Position numbers and translations under genes: made by a program. A stretch of DNA of 64,000 nucleotides from Endocalyx cinctus (lineage: Eukaryota > Ascomycota > Sordariomycetes > Amphisphaeriales > Apiosporaceae): positions 1,736,001-1,800,000 of the forward strand of contig BCKC01000002.1 of assembly GCA_001600455.1 (NCBI GenBank). Reading direction: 5' to 3'. Positions within the stretch are counted from its first letter, which is position 1. The number at the start of each line of letters is the position of its first letter. Below are positions 11,474-22,705 of the stretch, piece after piece. The notes under the pieces are model-generated. The model was not told the DNA's origin. It worked only from the letters and a program-made list of their open reading frames with translations, and ran no database searches.

Positions 11474-14308
11474 TTATGCAACGTTACCCATAGATCCTCC
11501 GTGCGGGTGTGCGTCGAGGTCGATGTCTTCGACAATGGTGCGTTGGTATGCACTGGTTCGAACGAGGTTGCTGAAATATTTCAACGCTACCTCGCTTTCC
11601 CCACGCACCTTGACCGTTTCGTCTCGTCGAGAACCGAGTTGTTCCACCGAACGTTGAAGATCAACTCTCAGGTTATTTCCTGGAATCTTCAACACTTTGC
11701 GTACGGAACTTGCGACACGCGAACTGTTGTCGTGAACGTAGTCCATGGCGGCGAGTTGAGTAGAAAGCTTTGTGGACAACCTATGGGGCAAGGAATGCGG
11801 TATTTGTTGTACTACGTAGGCCGCGGCTGAGACAACTAGAAATTATTGTCAGTGGAACATCGTCAATACCATCATATATCATCATCACATACCTGCTAAA
11901 ATGATGCCGGGAACAATCAGCTTCCGGAGGTTGTCGTTTCCAACGATCTTTGCGGCACTGAGCGCATGATCCATCCAAGTCGAGCCACCGACTAGACGGC
12001 CACCGATAGCAGTAGCAACGGTCAAGGCCATTCCAGTCCCGGCAACTTTCTCTTGTTGCTGCATCAAGGTAGAAATGTCAACGAAGTCCCATAGCTCGGT
12101 AGGTATGTCGATCTCCTTGGCTGCAAGGTGACGTCGCTTTCGGAACATAACTTCGGAACGGAAGTTAAGATTATGATACTCGTCGCCTAGATGGCGTAGG
12201 CCAAGTTGCTTGATGACATTCACGCCTCCCACGGCTTTCACTCGGGCGTGGTCCTCGCAGGTACTGATAGCAGATGTGATTTCGGATAACATGGCTTCCT
12301 TTAGCTCCTCTGCAAAGTCGAAGACCCCGAAGAGACCGGGATATGGTACACCCAAATTAAGTTCGCCAACGTGAGCGATAGCAGAGTTTAGCGTTGTTCG
12401 AGTATGATCGTAAACATCTTTACACGTGTCCTCGATACTCTTATCAATTTGTTCGCTCACTTCAGCTCTCGCCTTCTTAGATGATTCCAACTGAGGTTCG
12501 AGTTCTTCTAGGTCCCTGGTAACTCTCATCAGTTCCGACTGGGCAACCTCGCCGTTTACCGTGGCCAGAACGTTAACATCGTTTAGGATGTTCAGTAAGT
12601 ACGTCTTAGCGGGAGCAAGCTTGGACCGTGCGCGCTTCTCCAAGACAAAGCGTCGCAGCGACTGTTCCAGCTTTCCAAAGTCTTCCACTTTCTCCTTCTC
12701 TTTGCCCTTGCCCTTAGGATCGCTCGGGTCCTCGTCACCCCCTCCTCCGCCGCTGGAGCTTCCGCTGCCTCCTGGGCCGTTGGGGCCACCAGGAGGTGAT
12801 CTACCCATCGGGATGGCATTACTGGATACGAAATGAACGAGCTCGGAAGATTCCTTGTAGGTGCGTGGACTTAAGCCGTAAATTTGTTCGAGAATCATTT
12901 TCTGGCATCTTTCCTTGTCTCGGATCATATCAAACCCGTTTACGACCATGAATATGTAAGCTTTCTCAGCTGCCGCCGCCCTGATGAATTCCTTCGCCGA
13001 CTGCGTGAAATGGTTGGGAGCCGAGACAACAAATACTACAACGTCGATTTCTTCTTGTCGCGCGAAGATGGCAGTCGTTTGCGTCGTATCCGAGTTGAGG
13101 CCAGGTGCATCGATCAAAGATATATCCACTACACCGTTGTTGAGAAGCGACTGATCGATAGTTCGCACATCCTTTACGTAAACCTTGCATTGCATGTACG
13201 TCTCGTTATCGAGAACAATGTTCTCGAGTTCTTTGAGGGGGAAGACATCGTAGGTAGACTCATCGTTGCGGTTATAGATGGTGTCCAAGTGGACAGCGTG
13301 GACTTCTTCGATACCGCCGTTCTCTCTGGCATCCAGAACTTCACAGAAAATACTCGTACACGGCTGCTGATCTTCCGGAAGAACTTTTCGTCGTAGCAAA
13401 GCGTTGCAGAAAGTCGACTTTCCGGCATTTAAATCACCCGTTACCAGAACCTTGCTAGCCGTATCATCGATTCGTTCCCGTAGCGATAGTAGATGTTTAA
13501 TACTTGTGCTTATCTTGCCGTCTAGTAAGGATGCGATCGAGCCTTTCTCGAGTGAATGAACAAGTTCGGTTTGGGATAAAGCTCCCAACTTTAAGTCAAG
13601 CTTCAAGATAGAAAATTCTTGGGCGATTTGTGGAGAAATCAGGCGAGGTGCATCGGCATTATTTTTGTTTTCGGCGGTTCTACTAGACTCGGCGAGTTGT
13701 TGGTCTTCGAGACTGGTCAACGATCGTCGTAGAGGTCCCCGAGGTTGTGAAATGGCACCGTCATCCATCGTAGTCCAGGTCTGCGATAAGCTGGGACGAG
13801 ACAAGGGTCTTCCGGGAGAGCTCATCTCGGCTCGTTGAACGGATGGATAAGTTGCAGGCCATGTTACATTCATCTCTTGAAGTTCTCTAAGGAGTTCGAC
13901 GACTCTGTTAATCGAACGGCCTAAGGCGACTCTGTGCTGGTTGTAGGATAGTTGAGATATAGCGGTGGCTTGATTTCGTCGGTCGGCGTCGGGATTGCCG
14001 GTGGGGTGTGATTGAAAAGCCATGTCTGCGGCTAGAGATGGATCGGTTCGAGGTGATCCAAGAGACCCGAGAGCCAGCTTGGATGAGCCTACACTATCGC
14101 CAGCAATACTTCCACCATAACCTGAGTCGTCATCTATAAGAGACTGCAATCGCGTGGCATGGTGGGATGTCGAACCACTGCCAACTGTCATATAAGCCGG
14201 GGTAGCAGGAGTTGACGGCGGAATCGGAGTTTCGCGAGAATTTTGGTTTTCTTCCTGGTTCTGTCTTGCTCGGGCTTTGCCCTTACGTGAATAATATTCT
14301 TGACTCAT
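11474..14308 (-). CDS. fzo1: Mitofusin Fzo1, mitochondrial outer-membrane fusion GTPase
   Basis: Exons 14308-11893 and 11835-11474 (minus strand) join across a 57-bp intron to give 925 residues, a normal length for fungal Fzo1. The dynamin-type GTPase motifs are present: G1 GDLNAGKST at 291-299, DAPG (G3) and NGFD (G4). The intron lies inside the membrane anchor: KLIVPGIILA joins VVSAAAYVVQQIP, completing the hydrophobic hairpin, and the following region forms the C-terminal heptad repeat. The first 230 residues are polar and disordered, and a Gly/Ser/Pro-rich insert follows the GTPase core (around PPGGPNGPGGSGSSSGGGGG). Known role of the family: GTP-driven tethering and fusion of mitochondria. 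Reading without the intron would lose the second membrane pass and HR2. Confidence 0.95.
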
Positions 14309-15082
14309 GACGAGATTAATGATTGTGGATGTCCATGAGATATCGGTTTGTTGATGAGATTATTGAAGAAAAAGAAAACGGCGAGAGGAGCGGTAAATAT
14401 TTTCTTAATAGGTAATTACGATAATGGTTGGTTGTATGGGGCAATATTCAAAAAAAAAAAAAAAAAAAAAAAAAATAGCCTATGATCTATGATTTATTAA
14501 GTACCGTGACGCTATTATGCAGACCGTATTATATACAGTGCGGTGTTTTTGGCATTACAGCGGTTCTATTAGCGAATAATAGCGGTTGACAGCTCACTAA
14601 TACATAAATTATAGTGGATATTATGATTATGTAAAGTCGTCTATCCGTCTCCAGGGCTATTTTAGTGGAAACTATTTCTACCTAGCGCTTAAGTACAGGG
14701 CCTTACCGATTGATGTCATATCATGGCAGCCATGGCTAGCATGGTTAGGTATTTTGGGTATTCACACTAGAGGAATCTACTGTTAGAGGCTTACACGTAG
14801 AGCATCTAATTAGAGCCGCCTAATGAGGCATCAAAACTTCTAAATAATACAGTGACGAACTTCTTCAATCTTCAAGAGACACACCTCAAATGAATCTCCT
14901 TCCTCAGCTGATCCGAGAATAATAACTTTTAATAAAATAGTTTCAATTTTATCCTAACTTAACTTGATTTGATCAGGCCTAACTTCTAAGACCTACTTGA
15001 TAGTCTTATCTCTCTCCCTTTGCCTCCCTTGTGACTTTTCCACCGAACCCCCCTCCAAACCACCTACCGATAAACTAGCACA
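14309..15082. other. Divergent promoter region between fzo1 and vps2
   Basis: About 770 bp between the diverging mitofusin and Vps2 genes. It contains a 26-base A run at 14450-14475 and is otherwise AT-rich. No gene seen; it must carry both promoters. Confidence 0.6.
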
Positions 15083-16097
15083 ATGAATGTGAGAAATACT
15101 TGATATACAGGATATAATTAGAGATTATGAGGTACTAATACGAGATGTTTTTATATTCCAGATCTTAGAATGGGCTTTTGGCAAGCGCATGACGGTATGT
15201 ATTTCTAGCTAATAGATATCACGTACTCGCCCACCTCGATCCGTCGCATTAACAACCGTACGAAATCTAGCCCGCCGAGCGTCTACGGAAAAATCAAAGG
15301 ATGCTTGATAAAGCCATCCGAGAATTAGACCAAGTACGCGTTAAGTTGGAGAAGCAAGAAAAGACTTTAGTCGGCCAGATCAAACAAAGTGCGCAGAAAG
15401 GACAGATGGGCGCGGCCAAGATTCAAGCGAAGGATCTGGTACGAACCAGAAGGTAAGAGTTGTCGGTGACATACCTCGTGATTGATATGTGCAGATGAAT
15501 GTTGACCGTGGCCACTCAGATATGTCGAGAAATTCTATGGCATGCGAAGTCAACTACAGAAGATCTCTCTACGACTACAGGTTCGTCTTGGCCCCACCCG
15601 TTTGATATACTTTTAACGCGAGGCTAACCGGATATCACACCACTTAGACCCATCGGACGAACGAGCAGATGATGCAATCCATGAAAGGAGCTACCATGGC
15701 ACTTGGAAGTATGAACAGGTCGATGAACCTACCCGCCCTGCAGCGTATCGCTATGGAATTCGAACGAGAAAACGATATAATGGAGCAACGACAGGAGATG
15801 ATGGACGACGCAATCGACGACGCTATGGATACCGGTATAGAAGAAGAGGGTGACGAAGTCGTCGAACAAGTCTTAGAAGAGATTGGCGTAGATCTCAACC
15901 AAGCTGTAAGTAACCAATCGAAACTGAATTTCATGGCCTCTAACACAAAGTTGCAGTTTGGGGAAACTCCTACTGGTCTCCAATCCGACAAGGTTACCGA
16001 GGGACGAGTGGCCCAAGCTATTGGAGGGTCGAGTGGCGGAGGTGGAGATCCTGGCGATGATGATTTACAAGCTCGTCTTGACAGCCTGAGGAAGTAA
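15083..16097 (+). CDS. vps2: ESCRT-III subunit Vps2 (CHMP2)
   Basis: Six exons: 15083-15088, 15162-15194, 15271-15452, 15520-15580, 15648-15905 and 15957-16097, giving 226 residues. Exon 1 encodes only Met-Asn. The joined protein begins MNILEWAFGKRMTPAERLRKN and carries the conserved Snf7-family helices (QKGQMGAAKIQAKDLVRTRRYVEKFYGMRSQ in two parts, MKGATMALGSMNRSMNLP). The acidic region ends in the MIM1 motif DDLQARLDSLRK, which binds the Vps4 ATPase. Role: membrane scission at endosomes as part of the ESCRT-III filament. The last intron, 15906-15956, is 51 bp, a multiple of three and stop-free, so unspliced reading adds 17 residues; splicing gives NQA-FGETP, which I judge correct because of its GTAAGT donor and CAG acceptor. 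Confidence 0.95.
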
Positions 16098-16944
16098 AAG
16101 CCGTCGGGGACTCGCAGGATCCAAAAACGCCCACGGATGGAACGAGGAGCATTGGAGTTACGGTACGATATTCTAATATCTTTCTCATGATTTAGGGTGA
16201 GCTTTCTGTAATGTGGCATTCAATCCAAACACCGGTTTTCAGCTCTTTTCAATATGATTTATACGGTTTAGATCAGACCACTTACAGGCCTCGTAACTCA
16301 GGCCTCGATAGCTGGGCTATAAACCATTCTAGATGATACCAATTTTGCACAGTTTTGGCTCATACCAACCAAGTTGTCAAGTCTCCATAATGGCCATGGT
16401 CAAAGCGGTCACGAGAATTTCTGTTGATACGCAGAAAAGCAGCCGTTCCTGTCCGTGTCCATTAGCTTAGTTGCAGGTAAACTACTATAAAGACATTATA
16501 TTCTGCTGCTTACAAAAAAGGTGTTCTAGGTTAATGAACGTTTTCTTTCAGCCACCTGTTAGAACAAAGTCGTTTGTTTAAGTCGCAATTCATCATCTTA
16601 CCCCTTGCCAACATCGATTAGAGATGTTACTAGGCATAATGAAAACACCAGCAGTGTCTCTCAGCTACGGGTGTCATAAATAGGAGAGGTTATGGACTGA
16701 AGTGTTCAAAAACACGAAATGCCGCTGTCTCTAAACAGGACAGTCATTCAGGAGCCACCATGACTGCGGTCCGTGATATAAAACTGGCCTCGTATCGTCT
16801 TAGAACGCAGTCAAACAACCAACTCGTCATCTACCCACAAGTCAACTTACCTTGACAGCAACAACATTCATTCAATACTCACTCCAAACTTGACCATAGC
16901 AACAGCAAGAATCATCAAGATCAATAAGAACAAATCGTCTCAAG
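16098..16944. other. Intergenic, no gene seen
   Basis: About 850 bp. The last 130 bp before 16945 are rich in CAAC/CATC and poor in G, like a fungal 5' leader. No coding or RNA signal recognised. Confidence 0.55.
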
Positions 16945-18516
16945 ATGTCGTCTAATCACCGAACTCATCCTCAAGCTCCTAGCGACGAGGGGTCGAATAT
17001 TTCTCTTCGACGACGACAACGAAGACCAGCCGGCCCCCAATCCCGACCCCAGACTTCCGACGAGGTTGAGAACGCATCTGCCATCCCTTTTGTCCGACGA
17101 GGGTTGACAGCCGCCGGTCCTTCGTCTCAACCTTCCGACGACGAGGGCTCGTCAATTTCTAGCCGGCGGCGCCGTGACTTAGCAAGATTTCACCAATTGT
17201 CTGATTTGCCTCCTCTCGCCGACCCTTCAAACGTTCCAATTGGCCACGGCCCCCGCCTTCGAGAGACTGGAAAAGCTGATGAAATAACTGCTGAAACAGG
17301 TAGGAGACACGACGAAAGATTGCCAAATGAAGCACACGAACAAACGCAAGTCGGCGCACCTGAGGGCCCCAATGACTTTGACTACCGTGGCTATCTTCGC
17401 GGAACTGACTACCCTCACGACACTGATTACCGTCGCGGTCCTGACTACCCTAACCGTCCTGGCTACCCTAACCGTCCTGGCTACCCTAACCGTCCTGGCT
17501 ACCCTAACCGTCCTGGCTACCCTAACCGTCCTGGCTACCCTAACCGTCCTGGCTACCCTAACCGTCCTGGATATCCCAACGGCCCTGGATATCCCAACGA
17601 CCCTGAGGATCCCAACGATCCTGAGGATCCCAACGACCCTGAAGACCCCAACGACCCTGAGGATCCCAATGATCCTGAAGACCCTAACGACCCTGAAGAT
17701 CCCAACGGCCCTGAGGATCCCAACGACCCTGAAGATCCCAACGGCCCTGAGGATCCCAACGACCCTGAAGATCCCAATGACCCTGAAGACCCTAACGACC
17801 CCGCACCCAATCAGGGAACAGGCGGCGGTCGTTATGAGGTGCCTCTTAGAGGTGCGTCTGAGGACCCGGAGGATTTGGGAATAGCTAGGAGACGCCGTAA
17901 CCGCGCCCCAAGTTGGCACGGTGGCAACGCTCCTGTTGGCGATGCCGATAACCGTGGTAACAATAATGCCCCCGGTAACCGTGGTAACAATAATGCCCGC
18001 GGCAACGGTGGTAACAATAATATTCGCGGCTACGGTGGTATCAACAATACTCGCGGCTACGGTCGTAACAACGATGCCCGTGGCTACGGTGGCAACAACG
18101 ATGCCCGTGGCTACGGTGGTAACAACGATGCTCGTGGCAACGGTGGTAATAACAATGTCGATGACAATGCTAACCGCCGAGCAGAAGGCAGGTCCGATGT
18201 TTCCTCGCGAACTGATCGTAACGAGAACGATATTGTTCAGGGCGTCCGTGTTCGTCAGCACATCTCCGGCTACCCGCGATTCCGTTGGTCGGCCGAGGAT
18301 ACGGCGATATTCAACCACCACCTCGACAGAAACCGCACCAATATCGGCGAGCACCTCCACAGGCTGATGGTTAGGCTGGACTTGGATGGCTATCACGGCA
18401 TCCGTAACTTTCGCGGTGAAGATGTTGGAATAATTTTCACCAACAAGGTACGGAGAAAAATCTACGCCGTCGCCTATCGCCGTCGTATGGCGGTAAATTT
18501 CAATATCAGAAGGTGA
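16945..18516 (+). CDS. Hypothetical protein made of three tandem repeat arrays
   Basis: 523 residues with no recognised domain and no signal peptide. The N-terminal 130 residues are Ser/Arg-rich. Then come hexapeptides: seven PNRPGY, one PNGPGY, then eleven PN(D/G)PED. A Gly/Asn-rich nonapeptide array follows (seven units of the NNDARGYGG type). The last 90 residues look folded (HISGYPRFRWSAEDTAIF, LDGYHGIRNFRGEDVGIIF) and are strongly basic at the end. Charge runs from neutral, through acidic, to basic blocks. The 3' end is uncertain: a good donor (GTGAGT at 18513) and TAG acceptor (exon from 18562) would replace the last Arg-stop by a 22-residue hydrophobic-leaning tail ending at 18625. Function unknown; Pro/Gly-rich repeats are compatible with a structural, disordered or phase-separating protein. 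Confidence 0.75.
   Translation: MSSNHRTHPQAPSDEGSNISLRRRQRRPAGPQSRPQTSDEVENASAIPFVRRGLTAAGPSSQPSDDEGSSISSRRRRDLARFHQLSDLPPLADPSNVPIGHGPRLRETGKADEITAETGRRHDERLPNEAHEQTQVGAPEGPNDFDYRGYLRGTDYPHDTDYRRGPDYPNRPGYPNRPGYPNRPGYPNRPGYPNRPGYPNRPGYPNRPGYPNGPGYPNDPEDPNDPEDPNDPEDPNDPEDPNDPEDPNDPEDPNGPEDPNDPEDPNGPEDPNDPEDPNDPEDPNDPAPNQGTGGGRYEVPLRGASEDPEDLGIARRRRNRAPSWHGGNAPVGDADNRGNNNAPGNRGNNNARGNGGNNNIRGYGGINNTRGYGRNNDARGYGGNNDARGYGGNNDARGNGGNNNVDDNANRRAEGRSDVSSRTDRNENDIVQGVRVRQHISGYPRFRWSAEDTAIFNHHLDRNRTNIGEHLHRLMVRLDLDGYHGIRNFRGEDVGIIFTNKVRRKIYAVAYRRRMAVNFNIRR
17449..17802 (+). repeat. 18-bp coding minisatellite (PNRPGY / PNDPED)
   Basis: Nineteen tandem 18-bp units plus a partial one. The PNRPGY units share the same CCTAACCGTCCTGGCTAC DNA, except for the last one. 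The PNDPED units vary at third codon positions (GAC/GAT, GAG/GAA, CCC/CCT), so the first block looks freshly expanded and the second older. Confidence 0.95.
17959..18147 (+). repeat. 27-bp coding minisatellite (NNDARGYGG)
   Basis: Seven tandem nonapeptide units alternating GNGG and GYGG, with DNA divergence between units. It lies about 155 bp after the 18-bp array in the same reading frame. Confidence 0.9.
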
Positions 18517-18625
18517 GTGCTCCCCACGCTCTTTAGTTTGACTGATGACTTCGAAATCTAGGGCAGCAGGGCTAGCCCCATGGGTTATTCTTCATATCCA
18601 ACTTCACTTTCATATTTTTCTTTAG

Positions 18626-20110
18626 ACCTTCATACCCTTCTTTTTCTCTCGTATTTCTTATTGATAATTAGCCTTAATAATCTTATCATTCACTCCCCAG
18701 TTTTATCCTCAATGAAACTCCGGTATTTCATCTCGTGTGAAATTTCTGATCTGCTGCCATTTTTACATCTTCGTAATCGTAAGGTGAATCTCATGTCCAC
18801 GACCATTCTTTAACTCATGTCTCCTTCAGAATATCGGATATAATGCCTTTCTAGGCGAATAGTCACCATTTTATTTTTATTATAGTATGCGTACGACCTA
18901 GTCTATATAGCATAGGAGATTTTCTATTATTGTTCTCTCCGCAGGGGTTTAGCTTCTAGACAAATGGAAAGAAAGAAAGTACAAACCCTATAAAGGACAA
19001 ATACGTTTGATCGTCAGAGAAGTTACCCTACGTAGATATCAAAAGTATTAATGTTACCATACAATTTGCTATAAATATGGGGTTTAAGATGGCTACTACA
19101 TAGCAGACTTGGAGAGCGGAATATTTTCCCGCCCCTATGCACAATCATCTACACTAACCAGGTGAAAATTTCGGCAAGAGGATACAAGGCATTAAGCGAA
19201 ACAATTAATATGTTACCGAAATCATAAAATAGTTGCGGGTTTAGTGGAGAGATCTTCACAGAGGGGATTAAATGTGTCAGAGGGTGACATCGCGACCTGT
19301 ACGGTGATGGGGCTTTCACCAAATTAGGAAAAGTTATGGTTGAAATCCACAGCGGCTTTCCCATCGTATCGCCTTACAGAACATACAGATCACGCTAGAC
19401 ACTTACTGAGCAAAAACTCAAGCTTTCGAAGGACGTGAAGTGCTCAATGGAATCCAAACAGAGCTGATTACCTAGAAGAGCATCTCGTTTGTGAGGAATC
19501 CGATCATTTGGCACTAGGAATTAATTCACGCATATCCCGGGCTGGATCGCATAGAGCAAACCCACCGAAGAATCAAACTAGCCAGGAACCTCCCTCCTGG
19601 CTGGCGTAAGATGGTGTGTACGGCGAATTACGCTTGTCGGGTTCGGAAGCAGAATAAAAAATGGGCAGGCCATTACGCATACAAACCAGGGCGAACGTTA
19701 AACAGCCACTGTAAGGGGATTTCCTTGCGGAACTCAGACTTTGTCGTTGTTTGGTAGATTCGGTCCTCGTTCCATGCCAGATCCACCGTGCAATCTACCG
19801 TAGTATCATAAAACTTTGTGGTCTGCGATCTCTGATTGACTGGCTCTCCTGATATTTAGACTAATTTTTACCCATCATGCGTCTTCCCAGGAACGCTTCT
19901 CCTTATATCTGTGCTTTGTGTATGTAATGATCATTTTGAACTTTTGCTGGTCTAGGTTCAAAGTGTCAGGTACGAGACCTGATTTATGTAATTGTATATT
20001 CCCCCTTCTCACCTCTTAGTCCTCCTTTCTCCAGTCTACGTCGCTGCTTTTTTTATATCATAGCTTGCACAATTTTGAAAAAAAAAATAACGTGACGACG
20101 AGATTTCGAA
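18626..20110. other. Intergenic, no gene seen
   Basis: About 1.5 kb. Open frames at 18580-18813 and 19149-19364 show no family resemblance and no conserved splice context. I see no repeats, tRNA or mobile-element signature. Confidence 0.5.
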
Positions 20111-21765
20111 ATGGTTCTCTACACTGATCATGCGCCGAACCTGGCGGCGGCCGTCATCACCATCGGCATATTCGCATACATAACTTACGGTCTTCGAGTA
20201 TGGACGAAGCTTTCCTTTTCCACGTGGTCCGTCGAGGATTGGTGCATGACAGCGGCTATGGTATGTCGAAATAACTTGGCTCATCTACCTATTTCCCACT
20301 CGTTCAACATCAGTCCTTGGCCTCTAGCCCGTGCCTTGCTAAAGTGATTTACCTACAGCCTCTCTTCACCACATTGACAATAGCATGTGTTGCTTGTGCC
20401 TTCGTAAGTCCATCAGTCCGAAATAAAGATGTCACGGAAGACGTGCTTACCTACTCCCGAAGACTGGCGTTGGAGCCACCAATGCGACATTATCACTCCC
20501 AGGCAATGAATCATATACTGTGAAAGGACTGTTTGTAAGTGGTGATACCCGTAAATATTAATCTGATAGTGTCTAACAGTGTAAAGTGGTTCTTTCTTTT
20601 CGAGGTGCTTTATGGATTTGATATCATTTTAATCAAACTGTCGATTTCCCTCCTGATCATGAGGATTGCTAAGGTAACTTGATTAACTCATTTTTCTACA
20701 TAGGAACGCAGGCTATACTTCTTACGTATTGCCAGCGTATGTTTGAAGGGTGAATTACTAACGTCAAGTCTCTATAGGGTAGGACAGTGTACATCTGGAT
20801 CCAGTATATCATCATAGGGCTATACGTCACCATGGTCAGTATTATTATATATTCAGTTGCCGCTCTCAAGTATAATTCTTGGGTCAAAGACACAACGCTA
20901 ACTAGGACTATAGAATCTAATTGCCAGTTTCTATATTATATTCCGTAAGATAACGATGAACTCGCTCCAGCTTCGTCACAGTAGCTAATATCGCCAAATC
21001 ATCTAGAATGCAACCCCGTAGCCGCAGCCTGGGATACAAGCCTTCTCGAAAAAGGAGGTCGATGCAACGATGCTATAATTCTCACAGACATTTACTATGC
21101 GACGACCGCCGTCAACATCTTTACCGATTGGGCCACGGCTTTTATGCCAATCCCGCTGCTCTGGAACGTCCAGATGAATCAAAAGACTAAGATTTCCGTC
21201 GCCGTTGTTTTGGGCTTAGGTACGTACACCCCTTGTCTTCTGCAGACATCAAAACATATACGTAGCGAAACTAATTCTCGGTATTTGACGAAAACCACTA
21301 GGTTTCTTTGCGTCCCTCAGCGGAATCATTCGTCTGAAATACACGGTAGGACTCACGAACACCGAAAATTATCTTTACGCCATCAGCGACATTGTCATCT
21401 GGGGGTAAGTATTATTACTATTATTATATATAAACTTCTTCTCCTTTATTAGTAGATAGTTAACGACTAACCCCGATTCGTTCTAATAAAGGTACGCGGA
21501 GCACGGACTTGGCGTGATCGCCGGTTGCATGGCTACGCTCAAGCCCCTTTTTCGGCACGCTTTCGGTTTACTGGATACCACGTCAAAAGGTCAGTCTTCG
21601 AAGGCCCCCATCAGCGGGGCCAACCGAGCGTTCCCGAGCAACTCGCGCCGCACGTACGCCGAGTTCGACGACCAAGAAGCCGGCTTCGAGTTGTCGGGAG
21701 CGAAGGGTAACACCACGACCATCAATGCGGCGTACTCGACGAAATCGGCAAAATCGAGCTTTTGA
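20111..21765 (+). CDS. Fungal rhodopsin-domain integral membrane protein, ten exons
   Basis: Exons 20111-20260, 20359-20403, 20463-20534, 20587-20673, 20704-20736, 20778-20834, 20914-20944, 21007-21219, 21302-21404 and 21492-21765 join in frame to 354 residues. The protein has about seven hydrophobic segments and the family hallmarks: an N-terminal helix ending YGLRVWTK, VEDWCM after it, TGVGATNATL in the second loop, the FQCNPVAAAWD motif (split by an intron after F), and TDIYYATTAVNIFTDW with MPIPLLWNVQM. The C-terminal tail is hydrophilic. This is the large family of rhodopsin-domain proteins lacking proven retinal binding, which includes Pth11-like candidate receptors. One junction (20586/20587) needs a weak AAG acceptor; the CAG nearby breaks the frame. 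A light or chemical sensor role is inference only. Confidence 0.85.
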
Positions 21766-22705
21766 TCCGCGAAATAAAGAGAGGCGGCGACGACGACAAA
21801 GTCTACTACTTGAAAGAATTTATATTTTTCTTTGTTTAAAATAAAGCCACCGCTGGGAGCGACGTATATATTTAGGGAAAAAACAAAAAGAAAGAAAAAA
21901 AAAAAGGAAAACAGGCTTGAAAAGTCAGTATATATTTTTTTCGGTTAGATTATTATTCAAAGGAAACGAAGTTGGAGTTAACGGGGACTCCAAGGAAGTT
22001 GGTCTATACCCTCAGAAGGGGGGAGAGAGAAAAAGGGACACTGTAATATTCTAATAATTAGCGAATTTTTATTCTTATTCTCTTTCGTTACTCTCCGCTT
22101 CAATTCCTGTCTCGATATTCATACTCGTACTCATATGCTCACGAGGTCATTCCAAGTCGGGGGAAAAAATACATTCCCTTTCGTATTGGATCTAGATAGG
22201 GATACTGGAGAAAAAAAGAGGTGGATGGTACAAATCTAGGATCTTAGAAAGAAGAAAAAGTGTCTGTACAATTTGACATTCCGCCGCAGCTGGATCCAAT
22301 CACCGTCAGCAACACAAGGGTATTAATACGAGAGATCTGGCCGATGCAAAAGAAGTGCCATGATGCGATCTCAGTCAGCGCAAGATCATCGCTCCTCTTG
22401 GAAATTATACCATCTCAGCCCTGCTCCCGGATCTAATTTTCAATACGAGGAAATCATGACAAACTCCAATATTAGCAACACTATTTTTTTACGAAGAGTA
22501 TAATTAAAAGAGGGGGAATAAAACTCGAAGGACGATTTCGTCGTATACGTAGGCCAAGAAAATTACATATATATAAGGAGCGGCCGCTGGCGAATGTGTT
22601 TTCGACAGTATCTCCTTCATCCACGCCACGATAGATCACCTAATCACTTTAATCCCCCATCCGACTAATTCATTATCTCACTTCATAATAATCATAATTA
22701 TCATC
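21766..22705. other. Intergenic with the promoter of the small secreted protein
   Basis: Holds purine-rich A/G tracts around 21880-21910 and 22210-22260. No gene seen. The last 150 bp contain a TATA-like element and a pyrimidine-rich, AT-rich leader. Confidence 0.55.
22568..22576 (+). promoter_or_regulatory. Candidate TATA box of the small secreted protein gene
   Basis: TATATATAA 130 bp before the ATG at 22706 and just upstream of a GC-rich stretch. Motif match only. Confidence 0.4.

Noticed and set aside
17227..18396. 389-codon minus-strand frame opposite the repeat protein
   Set aside because: It is the antisense of the 18-bp and 27-bp arrays. Repeats of period 3n keep all frames open, and the peptide is pure Val/Ile/Arg repetition.
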